DNA of 64,000 bases from Candidatus Heimdallarchaeota archaeon (GTDB lineage Archaea > Asgardarchaeota > Heimdallarchaeia > Heimdallarchaeales > Kariarchaeaceae). The DNA lies in assembly GCA_015522385.1 (NCBI GenBank), contig WAMJ01000033.1:1-64000 (forward strand). The letters run 5' to 3'. Made by a program: the position numbers and the translations under genes. Shown piece after piece: positions 16,168-25,232 of the stretch. The notes under the pieces were generated by a model. The model saw only the letters and a program-made list of their open reading frames with translations, was not told the DNA's origin and did not search any database. Numbering within the stretch: position 1 is the stretch's first letter; every line of letters starts with the position of its first letter.

Positions 16168-17346
16168 ATGTTAGTAGAGAAAGATGGTAGTAGTATCTTG
16201 AGGTTCCCGATTCTTGAAAACCGTCTATTAGCTGATTTTTTTGAGCCATCTAGAACACTGTCTGCCAAAGTGCTTTTGAAAGATAATGTCGTATCAAAAC
16301 CAGTGAGTTCTGAAGTTGAACCCTCTGTCGTATTCAAAATCGTGCTCCTCGGTGATGCCATGGTTGGCAAGACATCATTTGCCCGACGGATTATCAAGAA
16401 ACGGTTCAGGCCTCGCTATCATAAGACGATTGGGGTAGATATTTCCCACATAAACTACACCATGCCAGATGGTACCAAAGCGGTTATCACTCTTTGGGAC
16501 CTCTCTGGAGATGAACAGTTCTCAAGCCTTAGGTCTGTCTTCTTCACAGGGACAACAGGTGTACTTATGGTCATCGATGTCACCAAGGATCTGAATTACG
16601 ACTCCCTGTCCTCGTGGTTTACGGATATCGATAAGAACATGGCCTCAAAGATTAACATCGCACTTATTGCGAACAAAGTCGATCTAAAGGAGCATCGGGT
16701 CGTGGGACAAGAGTTCATCGAGGGTACCGCTATGATCCTCGAGGATCAGGTTACTGCTCGGAAGGTCAAGGCCTTTGAGACATCCGCCAAAACAGGGTAT
16801 GGATGCAAGGAAGCCATGGATTGGTTAATCGGGGAGTGCATACGTCAGGTCGACCAAACCAATATATTGAGGCGCAGGGTCTTCGACCCCGCCAACGTAC
16901 CTTCCGTCCTTTTCAAAATGACCGAGATTGGTCCCAACGCAGAATACAGGGATTTCGATACGCTTTCTGGAGTTGAGGATGTAGAGAGCTATTTACTGAA
17001 TCTCGGAGTTGCTCTTTCTACCGCTATTGGCCAGGGTCACACATACAACGAGGGCATATACAGTCTACCTGGTGGCAACCTCAATGGGACACAACTCTTT
17101 GTTTATTCTTTCAGGCTCCCTGACCATCAAGCTGTTGACCGGAGGTTAAGTATCGGTCTCTTTATCTACGTTCTTCTCATCCCAGTGGAGTACTGTCCCT
17201 ACTTCGAGCCCTTTAGCAAAGTAGAGGGGTATATCGCTCCGAGGTTTAAGGAGCTTGGTGACGCCTCAAACCTTACGCCTGAGGCGCTCGCGAGGATAAA
17301 ATTAGAACTTCTAGAGGAGTTCGAGGACCTATCTACGCTTGACTAA
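16168..17346 (+). CDS. Ras/Rab-like small GTPase with N- and C-terminal extensions (Asgard type)
   Basis: A 392-residue protein with a complete Ras-superfamily G domain at residues about 56-225: P-loop GDAMVGKTS (62-70), switch I threonine in HKTIGVD (T87), WDLSGDEQF (110-118), NKVD (169-172) and ETSAK (204-208). The order and spacing match eukaryotic Rab/Ras proteins. At the catalytic glutamine position (Ras Q61) it has aspartate (D115). A 55-residue N-terminal part and a C-terminal domain of about 165 residues (KMTEIGP, STAIGQGHTYNEGIYSLPG, LFVYSFRLPD, VLLIPVEYCPYF) flank it; the latter looks longin-like. No C-terminal prenylation cysteine is present. The 3' end overlaps the convergent Lrp gene by 18 bases. 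Confidence 0.92.
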   Translation: MLVEKDGSSILRFPILENRLLADFFEPSRTLSAKVLLKDNVVSKPVSSEVEPSVVFKIVLLGDAMVGKTSFARRIIKKRFRPRYHKTIGVDISHINYTMPDGTKAVITLWDLSGDEQFSSLRSVFFTGTTGVLMVIDVTKDLNYDSLSSWFTDIDKNMASKINIALIANKVDLKEHRVVGQEFIEGTAMILEDQVTARKVKAFETSAKTGYGCKEAMDWLIGECIRQVDQTNILRRRVFDPANVPSVLFKMTEIGPNAEYRDFDTLSGVEDVESYLLNLGVALSTAIGQGHTYNEGIYSLPGGNLNGTQLFVYSFRLPDHQAVDRRLSIGLFIYVLLIPVEYCPYFEPFSKVEGYIAPRFKELGDASNLTPEALARIKLELLEEFEDLSTLD

Positions 17347-17829
17347 GTCTCTTTGTAGCGGTAGATTAAACGGAGCATTGGATAGCTCTTCCCTCTCTGT
17401 GTGGAACACTGTTAGGGTCAATGTGCTGCCTACTCCAAAGTCCCTTCGGAGACGAAAGATGATCTCACTTCCAATCACCTCGATTGTCTCCGCTCTCACT
17501 TTAAGGAGGTAATCGAACTCACCTGTGATGTTGTGTACTTCCACAACCTGTTTCATAGTCAGGAATCTCCTGCTTAGAGACTCTACACTTTCCTCGTTGA
17601 CAAAGCCTTCGGATCTCATAGAAACCAATAGAAAAGCTGTAACCCCTGTTCCTATCTTCCTGAAATCTGGAATGACAGTAAAACCGCGAATATTTCCACT
17701 GGCTATTAATTTCGACAAACGGTCATGGATAGTACCCCTTCTTCTCCCCAACCGCTCTGCAATTTCTGTGTAGCTCATTCTGCCATTTTCCCTAAGGGCA
17801 GATATTATTGCATAGTCCAATTCATCCAT
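17329..17829 (-). CDS. Lrp/AsnC-family transcriptional regulator
   Basis: A feast/famine regulator: N-terminal winged helix-turn-helix (MDELDYAIISALRENGRMS, then TEIAERLGRRRGTIHDRLSKL) and a C-terminal RAM/ACT-like domain with GEFDYLLKVRAE, which usually binds an amino acid and drives oligomer formation. The ATG at 17829 gives the standard MDELD start; a TTG at 17838 three codons upstream is less likely. It overlaps the GTPase gene tail to tail. About 166 residues, a little longer than usual because of a C-terminal tail ending LPLQRDLVKRR. Confidence 0.92.
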   Translation of the reverse strand: MDELDYAIISALRENGRMSYTEIAERLGRRRGTIHDRLSKLIASGNIRGFTVIPDFRKIGTGVTAFLLVSMRSEGFVNEESVESLSRRFLTMKQVVEVHNITGEFDYLLKVRAETIEVIGSEIIFRLRRDFGVGSTLTLTVFHTEREELSNAPFNLPLQRDLVKRR

Positions 17830-17918
17830 ACTGTACAAATTGGTCGCAATATTAAAGAATTATGAGTAAAAATTAATCATATTGTCCTTGAATTAGCTCG
17901 AAATGTTAAATAGGTAGA

Positions 17919-18512
17919 ATGTTCATAGAGCTAAATGTGATCTCGACTATTATGCTCATTTTCCTCACGCTCAATCCATTGGCGGTATTTGCTAGTTTCA
18001 CTTCGCTGACTGCTGAGCTGACGAGGGCGCAAAAAAGATCCCTTGCCAATAAGTCGGTACTCTTTGCCACTTGTGTCCTCTTAATCGTAGCTGTTGGCGG
18101 ACTTACCCTCCTCAATTTTTTGGGTCTCGAAACATTTTCTCTCCAGATTGCAGGCGGGGTTCTTTTCGTAAAATTCGGATGGGACACCCTCGGGGCACCC
18201 AAAAATGATCTGAAGATAGAGTCCCCATTTGTTCCTTTAGGTTTCCCTATCATCGCCGGTCCGGGATCGATAACCGCGGTAATTGTTCTGGCTAATTCAG
18301 TGTCCTTTGTAGAGATCTTTTTGGCTCTTGCGCTTTCCTTGCTCTTCACTTCTTTACTTCTTCATTTCAGCGATAACATCTATTCCAGTGTAGGGGAAGA
18401 CATGACAAAATCTCTCCTCAAAATCATGGGGGTCTTCATTATTGCTCTCGGCATCCAACTGGCTCTTAGCGGTATAGGTCTCTGGATCACTTCAGGGGTA
18501 TTCAGTACCTAA
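17919..18512 (+). CDS. MarC-family integral membrane protein
   Basis: A 197-residue protein with about six membrane helices of the MarC/UPF0056 type. Signs are the early LTLNPLAVFASFTSLTAELT followed by RAQKRSLANKSVLFATC, the AGGVLFVKFGWDTLG helix, and the PLGFPIIAGPGSITAVIVL segment that is the family hallmark. MarC proteins were once linked to antibiotic resistance in Escherichia coli, but this was not upheld, and the transported substrate is unknown. The ATG follows GGTAG. It is divergent from the Lrp-type gene by 89 bases. Confidence 0.9.
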   Translation: MFIELNVISTIMLIFLTLNPLAVFASFTSLTAELTRAQKRSLANKSVLFATCVLLIVAVGGLTLLNFLGLETFSLQIAGGVLFVKFGWDTLGAPKNDLKIESPFVPLGFPIIAGPGSITAVIVLANSVSFVEIFLALALSLLFTSLLLHFSDNIYSSVGEDMTKSLLKIMGVFIIALGIQLALSGIGLWITSGVFST

Positions 18513-18871
18513 GGTGCCATATTATTTTATCCGTTGACCTCATCATAGACGACCTCAGATCCCTCATTGGTTGTCAGTATGTTTTAAATCACCTCAAGAT
18601 ACATCGCGAATATAATTGGATTCTCCCCTGTTTATTACAGACCACGACAGTTCCATCTAACCAGTTCAAGTCCTGACCTTCCAATACAGTCTTTGCCCTA
18701 TTTGTGTAAAATGGAGTTCTGCCATAGGGGTAAAGTCACAGGTGAATGTAGAGATACGACGCGTACTCGGAAACTTATTAAATTATGCATTTTCAGATAA
18801 CACCTGTGCGACACTTAACTCCTTAAGTTAGGCGTCCACAATTCAATATTGAATATTGGAGAAAACAGAAC
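18513..18871 (+). promoter_or_regulatory. Upstream region of the peptide transporter operon with two palindromes
   Basis: These 359 bases hold no open gene. A TATA-like box, cttattaaatt, lies at about 18774-18784. About 28 bases further, near the expected transcript start, is the inverted repeat ACTTAA-CTCC-TTAAGT (18813-18828). A perfect 14-base palindrome ATTCAATATTGAAT occupies 18841-18854, followed by a GGAG ribosome site (18857-18860) and the ATG at 18872. Both palindromes look like operator sites or leader structures. The first 200 bases show nothing recognisable. Confidence 0.5.
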
Positions 18872-20704
18872 ATGAAAACACTAAAATTCTCACTGGTTCT
18901 GCTGGTCCTCGCTGTTAGCGCCCTAGGGTTTACACCCGCTGGTGTCGCTGCACAGGAAGAGGTCGTAGTATCGTATGCACTGCCATATGAGTTCACAGAG
19001 TACAGCGTATATACTCAGGACTCCTACGCCACAGCACAATGGACATCAGCAATCTACGCCGGTGTAGTAAAGAGATCTGCAGAGGCAGACAGGGACTATG
19101 TCGCTGACCTCGCAGCAGCTTTGCCAACCACATCTGATGGTAAGGCATGGACATTCAGCATCAGGGATGATGCCAAGTTCTCATCCGGTAATCCTGTTAC
19201 CGCAGATGACGTCATCTTCTCCTTCAAGGTAGCAGTCACCCCTGCAATCAACCTTGCGGGATACGCATCCGCATCACTCTTCCTGACAAATGAGTCCGCA
19301 GTCAAGAACTCCGACGGTTCAGTAACCGTCACACTCACACAGGAGTACGCCTTCCCCATGTCAATGATCGGGCAACCAATCATCGAGGAGGCAGTTTTCG
19401 GTGCCAGATACGATGATTGTATTGCTGGCAATGCTGACGCCTGTAACTGGGACAAGAATGATGGTAGTGATGCAGTCTCCGCTGGTCCATTCATGATGGA
19501 CAACATCGACTCCACAAACAACGTCGTCACCCTGAAGAAGAACCCTAATTACTACGGTCCTGTCAAGGCAGACAAGCTGGTCTTCACACAGTACAGCGAG
19601 TTTGCTGGTGCCAAGTCCGCTCTAGCCTCAGGTGACGTCCACATCGTTGATGCCCAGTATTTCGCTGGTCTAAGTGGATACGAGGGTCTTGATAATGTCG
19701 TCACTGAGAAGGTCGGTGACCCCGCCCACCAGGAGATCTCTCTTAACCACCAGTCCCCCTACTATGGAACTGGTCTTGAGACCCCCAAGGGTAAGGCAAA
19801 TGCTGCTGACGCACCCGCTGCTGCACTCGCAGTCAGGAGGGCAATGTCTGCAATCGCCAACAGAGAGCTCTACTCATCACAGTTCCTCGAGGGTCTCGGC
19901 TCTCCTGCAGCATCAACCATGCCATCTGCAGCCATCGGCTGGGATTCAACCCTCAAGGCTGATACCTATGATGTCGACAGGGCAAAGACCCTGATGGAGG
20001 AGGCTGGATACGACTTCAGCACTCTCACTGACTCCGATGGTGACGGTAAGTATGAGGACTTCTTCTTCTCGATCACAGTTCTCGCACCCAACACCAACGC
20101 AGCAAGGAACAAGTGGTCCGATCACTGGCAGCAGGAGCTCCCCAAGATCGGTATAGGTGTCAAATCCTATGAGAACGTCGGATGGGACGTCATCGTGCCC
20201 AGGACATTCGGATATGAGGATGAGAATGCTACCTCAAGTCAGTACCCCGTGCCCCTCTGGGATGATGGTGGTTATGATGTCCTCTTCGTTGGATACGGCT
20301 GGGGACTTGACTGGGATCCCACTGGTCTTTACGAGGAGTCATCCTTCGTACCCACTGGAGGTAACTTCTACAACTACGTGAACAAGACGACCGAGGCTGT
20401 GATTGCTAAGTACATTACCGAGACCGATGTTGTCCAGAGGAATGCATATGCCAAGCAGATTCAGAAGGCCATCCACGATGACCTCCCCGTTATCCCGCTA
20501 GTCTACCCTGAGTCCCTCTGGGGATTCAGCGACAAGCTGCAGGGCATGGACGCACTTCTACTCTCTGTCTCAGCCCCTGAGTGGGATCTGGTAACTGTTG
20601 CATCTGGCAGTTCAAGTGGATTACCCTTCCCAACCCTTGGTTTCCTCTTCGGTCTGATTGCTACCGCATTCGTTGCAGTGCCAATTGTCCGCAGAAGAAA
20701 GTAA
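18872..20704 (+). CDS. Peptide/oligopeptide ABC transporter substrate-binding protein
   Basis: Extracellular solute-binding protein (family 5, DppA/OppA type), 610 residues, that captures peptides and hands them to the permease pair encoded downstream. It has a signal peptide (residues 1 to about 27, cleaved near GVAAQEE), family regions DGKAWTFSIRDDAKFSSGNP, VTADDVIFSFK and KKNPNYYGP, and a C-terminal membrane anchor (about 583-606, LGFLFGLIATAFVAVPIV) followed by RRRK. The C-terminal anchor is the archaeal way of holding such proteins to the membrane. The composition is rich in acidic residues, and codon use is biased to C-ending codons, which suggests strong expression. It starts the transporter locus. 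Confidence 0.95.
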   Translation: MKTLKFSLVLLVLAVSALGFTPAGVAAQEEVVVSYALPYEFTEYSVYTQDSYATAQWTSAIYAGVVKRSAEADRDYVADLAAALPTTSDGKAWTFSIRDDAKFSSGNPVTADDVIFSFKVAVTPAINLAGYASASLFLTNESAVKNSDGSVTVTLTQEYAFPMSMIGQPIIEEAVFGARYDDCIAGNADACNWDKNDGSDAVSAGPFMMDNIDSTNNVVTLKKNPNYYGPVKADKLVFTQYSEFAGAKSALASGDVHIVDAQYFAGLSGYEGLDNVVTEKVGDPAHQEISLNHQSPYYGTGLETPKGKANAADAPAAALAVRRAMSAIANRELYSSQFLEGLGSPAASTMPSAAIGWDSTLKADTYDVDRAKTLMEEAGYDFSTLTDSDGDGKYEDFFFSITVLAPNTNAARNKWSDHWQQELPKIGIGVKSYENVGWDVIVPRTFGYEDENATSSQYPVPLWDDGGYDVLFVGYGWGLDWDPTGLYEESSFVPTGGNFYNYVNKTTEAVIAKYITETDVVQRNAYAKQIQKAIHDDLPVIPLVYPESLWGFSDKLQGMDALLLSVSAPEWDLVTVASGSSSGLPFPTLGFLFGLIATAFVAVPIVRRRK

Positions 20705-20944
20705 TTTTGCTAATTTAATCTAAGTTCAAAGTATTTAATTTAATGTACATTCGATTTCAATGATAATATTCACAATTTGATGTAAAAATCTCATCATTAT
20801 AGGAAAAATCATATGTGGTTATCTGAAGTGTAATTACTGTTGGTGTAATCGAAAAACTATTTATTTATAGTATAAAAGGTTTGTTGGTGTTCTCCTTCTT
20901 GAAATGTAGAGTTATTTATAACGATTGATGTCATCTACAATTTG
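20705..20944 (+). promoter_or_regulatory. AT-rich intergenic stretch with strong TATA-like boxes
   Basis: No open gene is seen here. Two archaeal TATA-like boxes stand out: ctatttatttatagtataaa (20856-20875) and gttatttataac (20910-20921), the second itself a palindrome. The second lies about 25-35 bases before the structured region starting at about 20947, a normal distance to a transcript start. They may drive a small RNA or the leader of the gene at 21123. Confidence 0.45.
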
Positions 20945-20946
20945 GT

Positions 20947-21044
20947 TCAGGTATTGGAGTGAGCATCCCACGGAACTTTCCGTATGCACGCTTGGGGTTG
21001 CTTAGAACTCGTTCACCTCAGTTCGATTAACTCCAATACCCTGA
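20947..21044 (+). ncRNA. Candidate structured RNA or structured 5' leader
   Basis: A closing stem is formed by GGTATTGGAGT (20950-20960) and its exact complement ACTCCAATACC (21030-21040), 11 base pairs. Inside are two hairpins: GCAT plus ACGG (20963-20973) pair with CCGT plus ATGC (20980-20987) around a CCC bulge, and GAACT (21005-21009) pairs with AGTTC (21020-21024). The result is a three-way-junction-like fold of about 91 bases. A TATA-like box at 20910-20921 would start a transcript near here. It is not a canonical tRNA: the TTCGATT loop lacks a matching T stem. It could be a free small RNA or a cis-acting leader for the 21123 gene, 80 bases downstream. Confidence 0.5.
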
Positions 21045-21122
21045 CCTTCTGAAGGCTTCTGATTTGCTTTCATTCCTCTGTGCAATCAATACAGTTAAAT
21101 TGATTCCGAGAATTATCAGTCT

Positions 21123-22625
21123 ATGAAGAGTAGATTCGTCGGTATCCCGCTTCTCTTGATGCTCATAGCCTCGACACTTATATTTACAAATGCTGCTGTC
21201 TTCGAACAGAGAACCGAGGCTGTACTTGAACCAGGTGCACAGCGAATGTCGACGGAGGTAGATTCCAAGGGGATCGTCCACATGGTCTACCTCGTTGGTG
21301 GTGAGACAGACAAAATGACGTATCCCAGCGGCTCTCCTGTCTCCAATTCTTCCCTTTATCAGTTGAGATATGCCCAGCTTGACAATGGGACTTTCACCAT
21401 GGAAAATATCACCGATATGTTGGTCTACAGGTACCAATACAACCTTGCCATCGACTCCGATGATAATATACACACCGTATTTGTTGCAGAGAACTACACC
21501 CTGTTCTATGCAAAACGGGTGGATGGAGTATGGTCAGTCGAGCAGATAACTCAACCTTCTCAATGGTTCGCTTTGTATCCAACTATTACACTGGGTGAGA
21601 ACGATGAGCCTCGTATTGCCTATGCCGCGATACTCAGGGAGGACTCCACCAAGTTCTGGTTTCCTGATGGTGTTGGCTTCAGTCTCAATGGTAGACAGGC
21701 GATTTATTACCAGTACCTAGTTGGTTCGGAGTGGAAGATCTTTGACGTCACCGAGAATCACGAGTTCACCGGGCAAGACATCAACAAACTTCAAGCATAT
21801 AATCCTGGAATGATCATACAGAATGGTACTGTATATATGGCATTTACCAATCTGGTCAGTCTAGCAGGTGAATCTCGACTTGTATATACCTACTTCCCGG
21901 AGAATCCAAGCAGCCTAACCGAGAAATTAGCTGAAAGGACTTTTGAGAAGGCATACAAGGCGTCCACGATCTCTATCGTCTTCACCCGCCCTACGATCAT
22001 GCCTGACGACATAGGTGGAATCTTCATCGCTTTCGGGTTATTGACCAAGAACGCCGCAGCAGTCATCTATAACGATGACAAATTCGAGGAACCTGGTTCT
22101 AAGACGGATCAACCATCGCAGTGGTCCTCTATGGCTCTGGATGAACGTCTCTCTGCTGAGGTTACCACGATGGATGGTGTTCTGATCAATGGTCAAGCTG
22201 TTCTCACGTGGTCTCTCCGTGACAACTTCGACACTACTACAAACAGATTCTCCTATGATGTCTTCCTTGGAACAATAGTAATCTCGAATGGAGTAATCGA
22301 TGAGGAGAGATCATCAGTCACTGGTGTTACCCAATCTGAGCAGATCGTCCACTACTCTCCGAATATTTTCCTCCTTAAGGGAGAATATGAGATCCTGTTC
22401 ATTGAGGGGAGTGGAGACACGTATACGCTTGAGACTGTGACAATTCAACCTCCTTCTGTTGCAGAGAGTGGTGCTATTCTAGGGTTCGTTTTCGTCATAG
22501 TTATCTTCGTTGTGATGATCTATCTATGGAAATTACTGGTTAAGAAACTACCTGATCCTGACGTAGAGGAAGAAATTCTCCCCCACCTCATTAATCTTAA
22601 GGATTCTATAGCAAGGGATGAATAG
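21123..22625 (+). CDS. Secreted, C-terminally membrane-anchored protein of the peptide transporter locus
   Basis: A 500-residue extracellular protein: signal peptide (residues 1 to about 25, LLLMLIASTLIFTNAAVF), a large beta-rich domain, and a membrane helix at about 448-470 (LGFVFVIVIFVVMIYLWKLL) with a short acidic cytosolic tail. The outer domain has repeats of the kind VDSKGIVHMVYLV, IDSDDNIHTVFVAENYTLFY and TLGENDEPRIAYA, spaced about 50 residues, which suggest a beta-propeller. No named family was recognised. It lies between the substrate-binding protein and the permeases, so it may help dock or capture peptides; that is inference from position. Confidence 0.78.
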   Translation: MKSRFVGIPLLLMLIASTLIFTNAAVFEQRTEAVLEPGAQRMSTEVDSKGIVHMVYLVGGETDKMTYPSGSPVSNSSLYQLRYAQLDNGTFTMENITDMLVYRYQYNLAIDSDDNIHTVFVAENYTLFYAKRVDGVWSVEQITQPSQWFALYPTITLGENDEPRIAYAAILREDSTKFWFPDGVGFSLNGRQAIYYQYLVGSEWKIFDVTENHEFTGQDINKLQAYNPGMIIQNGTVYMAFTNLVSLAGESRLVYTYFPENPSSLTEKLAERTFEKAYKASTISIVFTRPTIMPDDIGGIFIAFGLLTKNAAAVIYNDDKFEEPGSKTDQPSQWSSMALDERLSAEVTTMDGVLINGQAVLTWSLRDNFDTTTNRFSYDVFLGTIVISNGVIDEERSSVTGVTQSEQIVHYSPNIFLLKGEYEILFIEGSGDTYTLETVTIQPPSVAESGAILGFVFVIVIFVVMIYLWKLLVKKLPDPDVEEEILPHLINLKDSIARDE

Positions 22626-22706
22626 TTTTCCCCAATGATTTATTCGAAATTAAAATATGTTCATTGCTAAGTGTTTTAAGGATTTAAACTTAGATCGGGT
22701 TAGCAT

Positions 22707-24269
22707 ATGATGAATGAAGTCGAACCACCAAGGAATACTTTGAGTACGACAATTACAGAAAACTCAACAATTGTCTACCTCATACTGTATTCTATCTTTC
22801 AGATCTATCTCATAACGCAGGCGATGATTGAACCTGCAACCGTTGCCAAGAAGGTCTACGGATCAGAGGTTGAGAAATTCGCCGAGATTGCAGATGCGCA
22901 GAACAATATCGCTATTACATGGGTTCTGGCCTTCCTCTCGATCTTTATCCTGATGACGGCAGTAATCAAGGCCACAAAGATAAAGAGCCGGTTCGTGAAG
23001 ACCTTCCTCTCGATTTCATTCATGGTCACCTCCACGGGTGCCATCCTGTTCAGCAACTCGAATATTGTTTATATGTTCTTCTCCTTAACCTTCGGTCCCG
23101 CTATGCTCTACTATATCCTTGAGTACGGTGAACTGGTGACCTTTATACAGAACAGGATTGTTGTGTTCACACTCAGGAGGCTCTTTGCCATCGTTCCCAT
23201 GTTCCTTCTTATTGCAACCTTCACATTCTTCGCCATGAATGTACTCGGAGACCCCGTGAAGGCTGCTCTAGGACAGACACGGACAGCGAGGGAAGAAAAG
23301 GCCAAGGCACTGAAAGCAAGGTGGGGATTGATCTATCCCCCCGGTCATCCAAAGGCCGGAGAAGATATACCCCTACTTGAGAGATACTTCATCTGGCTGA
23401 ATAACTTCATCCACGGTGATCTCGGTGTGGCCTTCAAGCCCGTTGTCGACGTGGCTGAAAACATTGATATTCGAATATGGGAGACCCTCAAGATGCAACT
23501 TACCTCCCTCCTCATCTCATTCTTCATCAGCGTGATAATCGGTGTGCTCGCAGCGTACTACCACAAGACGATTATGGACGGTATTGTCTCCTCTATAGCC
23601 CTAATAGGTCTGTCCATGCCCATCTTCGTCACGGGTATACTTGCCATCATCATATTTGGTGGTACAGGGCTGAACTGGTTCCCTGGGGGGAAGGCACACT
23701 CCGAGACATACAAGTTCGCCTCTGCGTGCACTACGAACGAATTTGACTGTTCAACAACCCCACAAGACTTTTTCGGAACATATGCTGCGGGGAATCTGGA
23801 CAATCCACAATTCTGGTCGAGCTGGTTCAACCTTTTCACCTCGTACACTGCTGACAGCATGATACATCTTGTTCTGCCAGTACTGACCCTTGCCTTCGCT
23901 ACAATGGCAACCTTCGCAAGACTGACGAGGGGCGAGATGCTTGAGGTCATGATCCAAGATTATATCACCGCGGCACGAGCAAACGGTCTCAGTGAATACG
24001 TCGTTGTGCGGAAACACGCTATGAAGAATGTGATGCTACCACTTGTCACCTTCCTTGGTCTGAGTTTCGGAGGTATTTTGGCAGGTGCTCCAATCACAGA
24101 GACGGTGTTCAGCTACCCTGGACTCGGGAATTATTTCCTGTCGGTGCTCGCAATTTTCGATTATACTTCGGTAATGGCCATCACAATGATCATCACACTT
24201 ATGACCCTGATCTCCAATCTAATTGTGGACGTGGTCTATACCTTCCTCGATCCGAGGATATCCCTATAG
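22707..24269 (+). CDS. Peptide ABC transporter permease, DppB/OppB type, with extra N-terminal membrane domain
   Basis: Inner-membrane permease of the peptide importer. The C-terminal about 350 residues match DppB: the segment ALKARWGLIYPPG (usual after the first helix), several membrane helices, and the ATPase-contacting loop TAARANGLSEYVVVRKHAMKN. At 520 residues it is about 190 longer than usual. The extra part is N-terminal (about residues 1-150) with about four membrane helices (for example TWVLAFLSIFILMTAVI and IVYMFFSLTFGPAMLYYIL). A loop with two cysteines near the middle (ACTTNEFDCS) may form an outer disulfide. It is followed 12 bases later by the DppC-type gene. Confidence 0.94.
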   Translation: MMNEVEPPRNTLSTTITENSTIVYLILYSIFQIYLITQAMIEPATVAKKVYGSEVEKFAEIADAQNNIAITWVLAFLSIFILMTAVIKATKIKSRFVKTFLSISFMVTSTGAILFSNSNIVYMFFSLTFGPAMLYYILEYGELVTFIQNRIVVFTLRRLFAIVPMFLLIATFTFFAMNVLGDPVKAALGQTRTAREEKAKALKARWGLIYPPGHPKAGEDIPLLERYFIWLNNFIHGDLGVAFKPVVDVAENIDIRIWETLKMQLTSLLISFFISVIIGVLAAYYHKTIMDGIVSSIALIGLSMPIFVTGILAIIIFGGTGLNWFPGGKAHSETYKFASACTTNEFDCSTTPQDFFGTYAAGNLDNPQFWSSWFNLFTSYTADSMIHLVLPVLTLAFATMATFARLTRGEMLEVMIQDYITAARANGLSEYVVVRKHAMKNVMLPLVTFLGLSFGGILAGAPITETVFSYPGLGNYFLSVLAIFDYTSVMAITMIITLMTLISNLIVDVVYTFLDPRISL

Positions 24270-24281
24270 GAGGACTAACCT

Positions 24282-25226
24282 ATGACATATGAAACCAAGA
24301 CCTCTGGTGCAACCCCCACCCTGAAGCCTAAAAAATCAAAGAGTGAATGGGTGATCGTGTTTGACAGGATCAAGCGTAACCAGATCGCTCTGATCAGCAT
24401 GTACTACATTCTGTTCAACATCATGATTGCCATCTTCTTCCCACTTTTCATTCCTTATGATCCCAAATCGTACGCACCTGGTGACATCCAGAGGTTCGGT
24501 GGTGGGGCATACGGAAGACCGAATCTCAAGTTTCCCGCAGGGACCTCCCCCGTGGGCTTCGATGTTTACTCCCAGCTATTGGCAGGGACGGAGACTTCAT
24601 TGCTCGTCGGTCTATTCGCCACCCTGATCTCTGTTATCATCGGCACTGCGGTAGGTCTTTTGGCCGGATACTATAAGGGATGGGTAGAGGAGGTTCTCAT
24701 GAGGATCACCGATATCTTCCTCACGCTTCCCTTCCTCATCATGGCCCTCATCCTCCTCGCAGCGATCAAGAACGGAGAAGTACCCGTCCTCAGCAACTTG
24801 TCAACGATCCAGATCATCACGTTGATCCTTGGGTTCTTCGGCTGGGCTGGGCTTGCAAGGCTGGTCACTGCAAACACCAAGCAGGTGAGTAACCTAGAGT
24901 ATATCGACGCCATACGGTTAATAGGTGCACGGGACAGGAGGATCATCCTCATTCACGTTCTTCCCAATGTACTGACCAGTATCATCATCCTCTCCGCTCT
25001 CCTGATAGGTGGTGCCATTCTCTCGGAAGCAGGACTCGCTTTCCTAGGGTTTGGAGATCCCACCACTGTCTCATGGGGAACCTTGGTATCCAATGGTCGG
25101 GCCCAATTTAACTCATATCCTGAGCAGGCACTGATCCCCGGATTTACAATATTCTTCCTTGTCCTCGCCATCAACCTCTTTGGAGATGCGGTAAGGGATG
25201 CACTAGATCCTAAGTTGAAAGAGTAG
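24282..25226 (+). CDS. Peptide ABC transporter permease, DppC/OppC type
   Basis: Second permease of the importer, 314 residues. An N-terminal cytosolic stretch and first helix (ISMYYILFNIMIAIFFPLF) are followed by the outer loop with GTSPVGFDVYSQLLAGTETS, typical of DppC, and five helices. The ATPase-contacting loop reads DAIRLIGARDRRIILIHVLPN, and the C-terminal LFGDAVRDALDPKLK is the family ending. A GGAGGA ribosome site precedes the ATG. It pairs with the DppB-type permease encoded just before. Confidence 0.96.
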   Translation: MTYETKTSGATPTLKPKKSKSEWVIVFDRIKRNQIALISMYYILFNIMIAIFFPLFIPYDPKSYAPGDIQRFGGGAYGRPNLKFPAGTSPVGFDVYSQLLAGTETSLLVGLFATLISVIIGTAVGLLAGYYKGWVEEVLMRITDIFLTLPFLIMALILLAAIKNGEVPVLSNLSTIQIITLILGFFGWAGLARLVTANTKQVSNLEYIDAIRLIGARDRRIILIHVLPNVLTSIIILSALLIGGAILSEAGLAFLGFGDPTTVSWGTLVSNGRAQFNSYPEQALIPGFTIFFLVLAINLFGDAVRDALDPKLKE

Positions 25227-25232
25227 GTTACC

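Noticed and set aside
20950..21040. tRNA-like reading of the structured region, with GTTCGATT as a T loop
   Set aside because: The bases next to the loop do not pair as a T stem, there is no 7-base acceptor plus D and anticodon arms; treated as an unassigned structured RNA.
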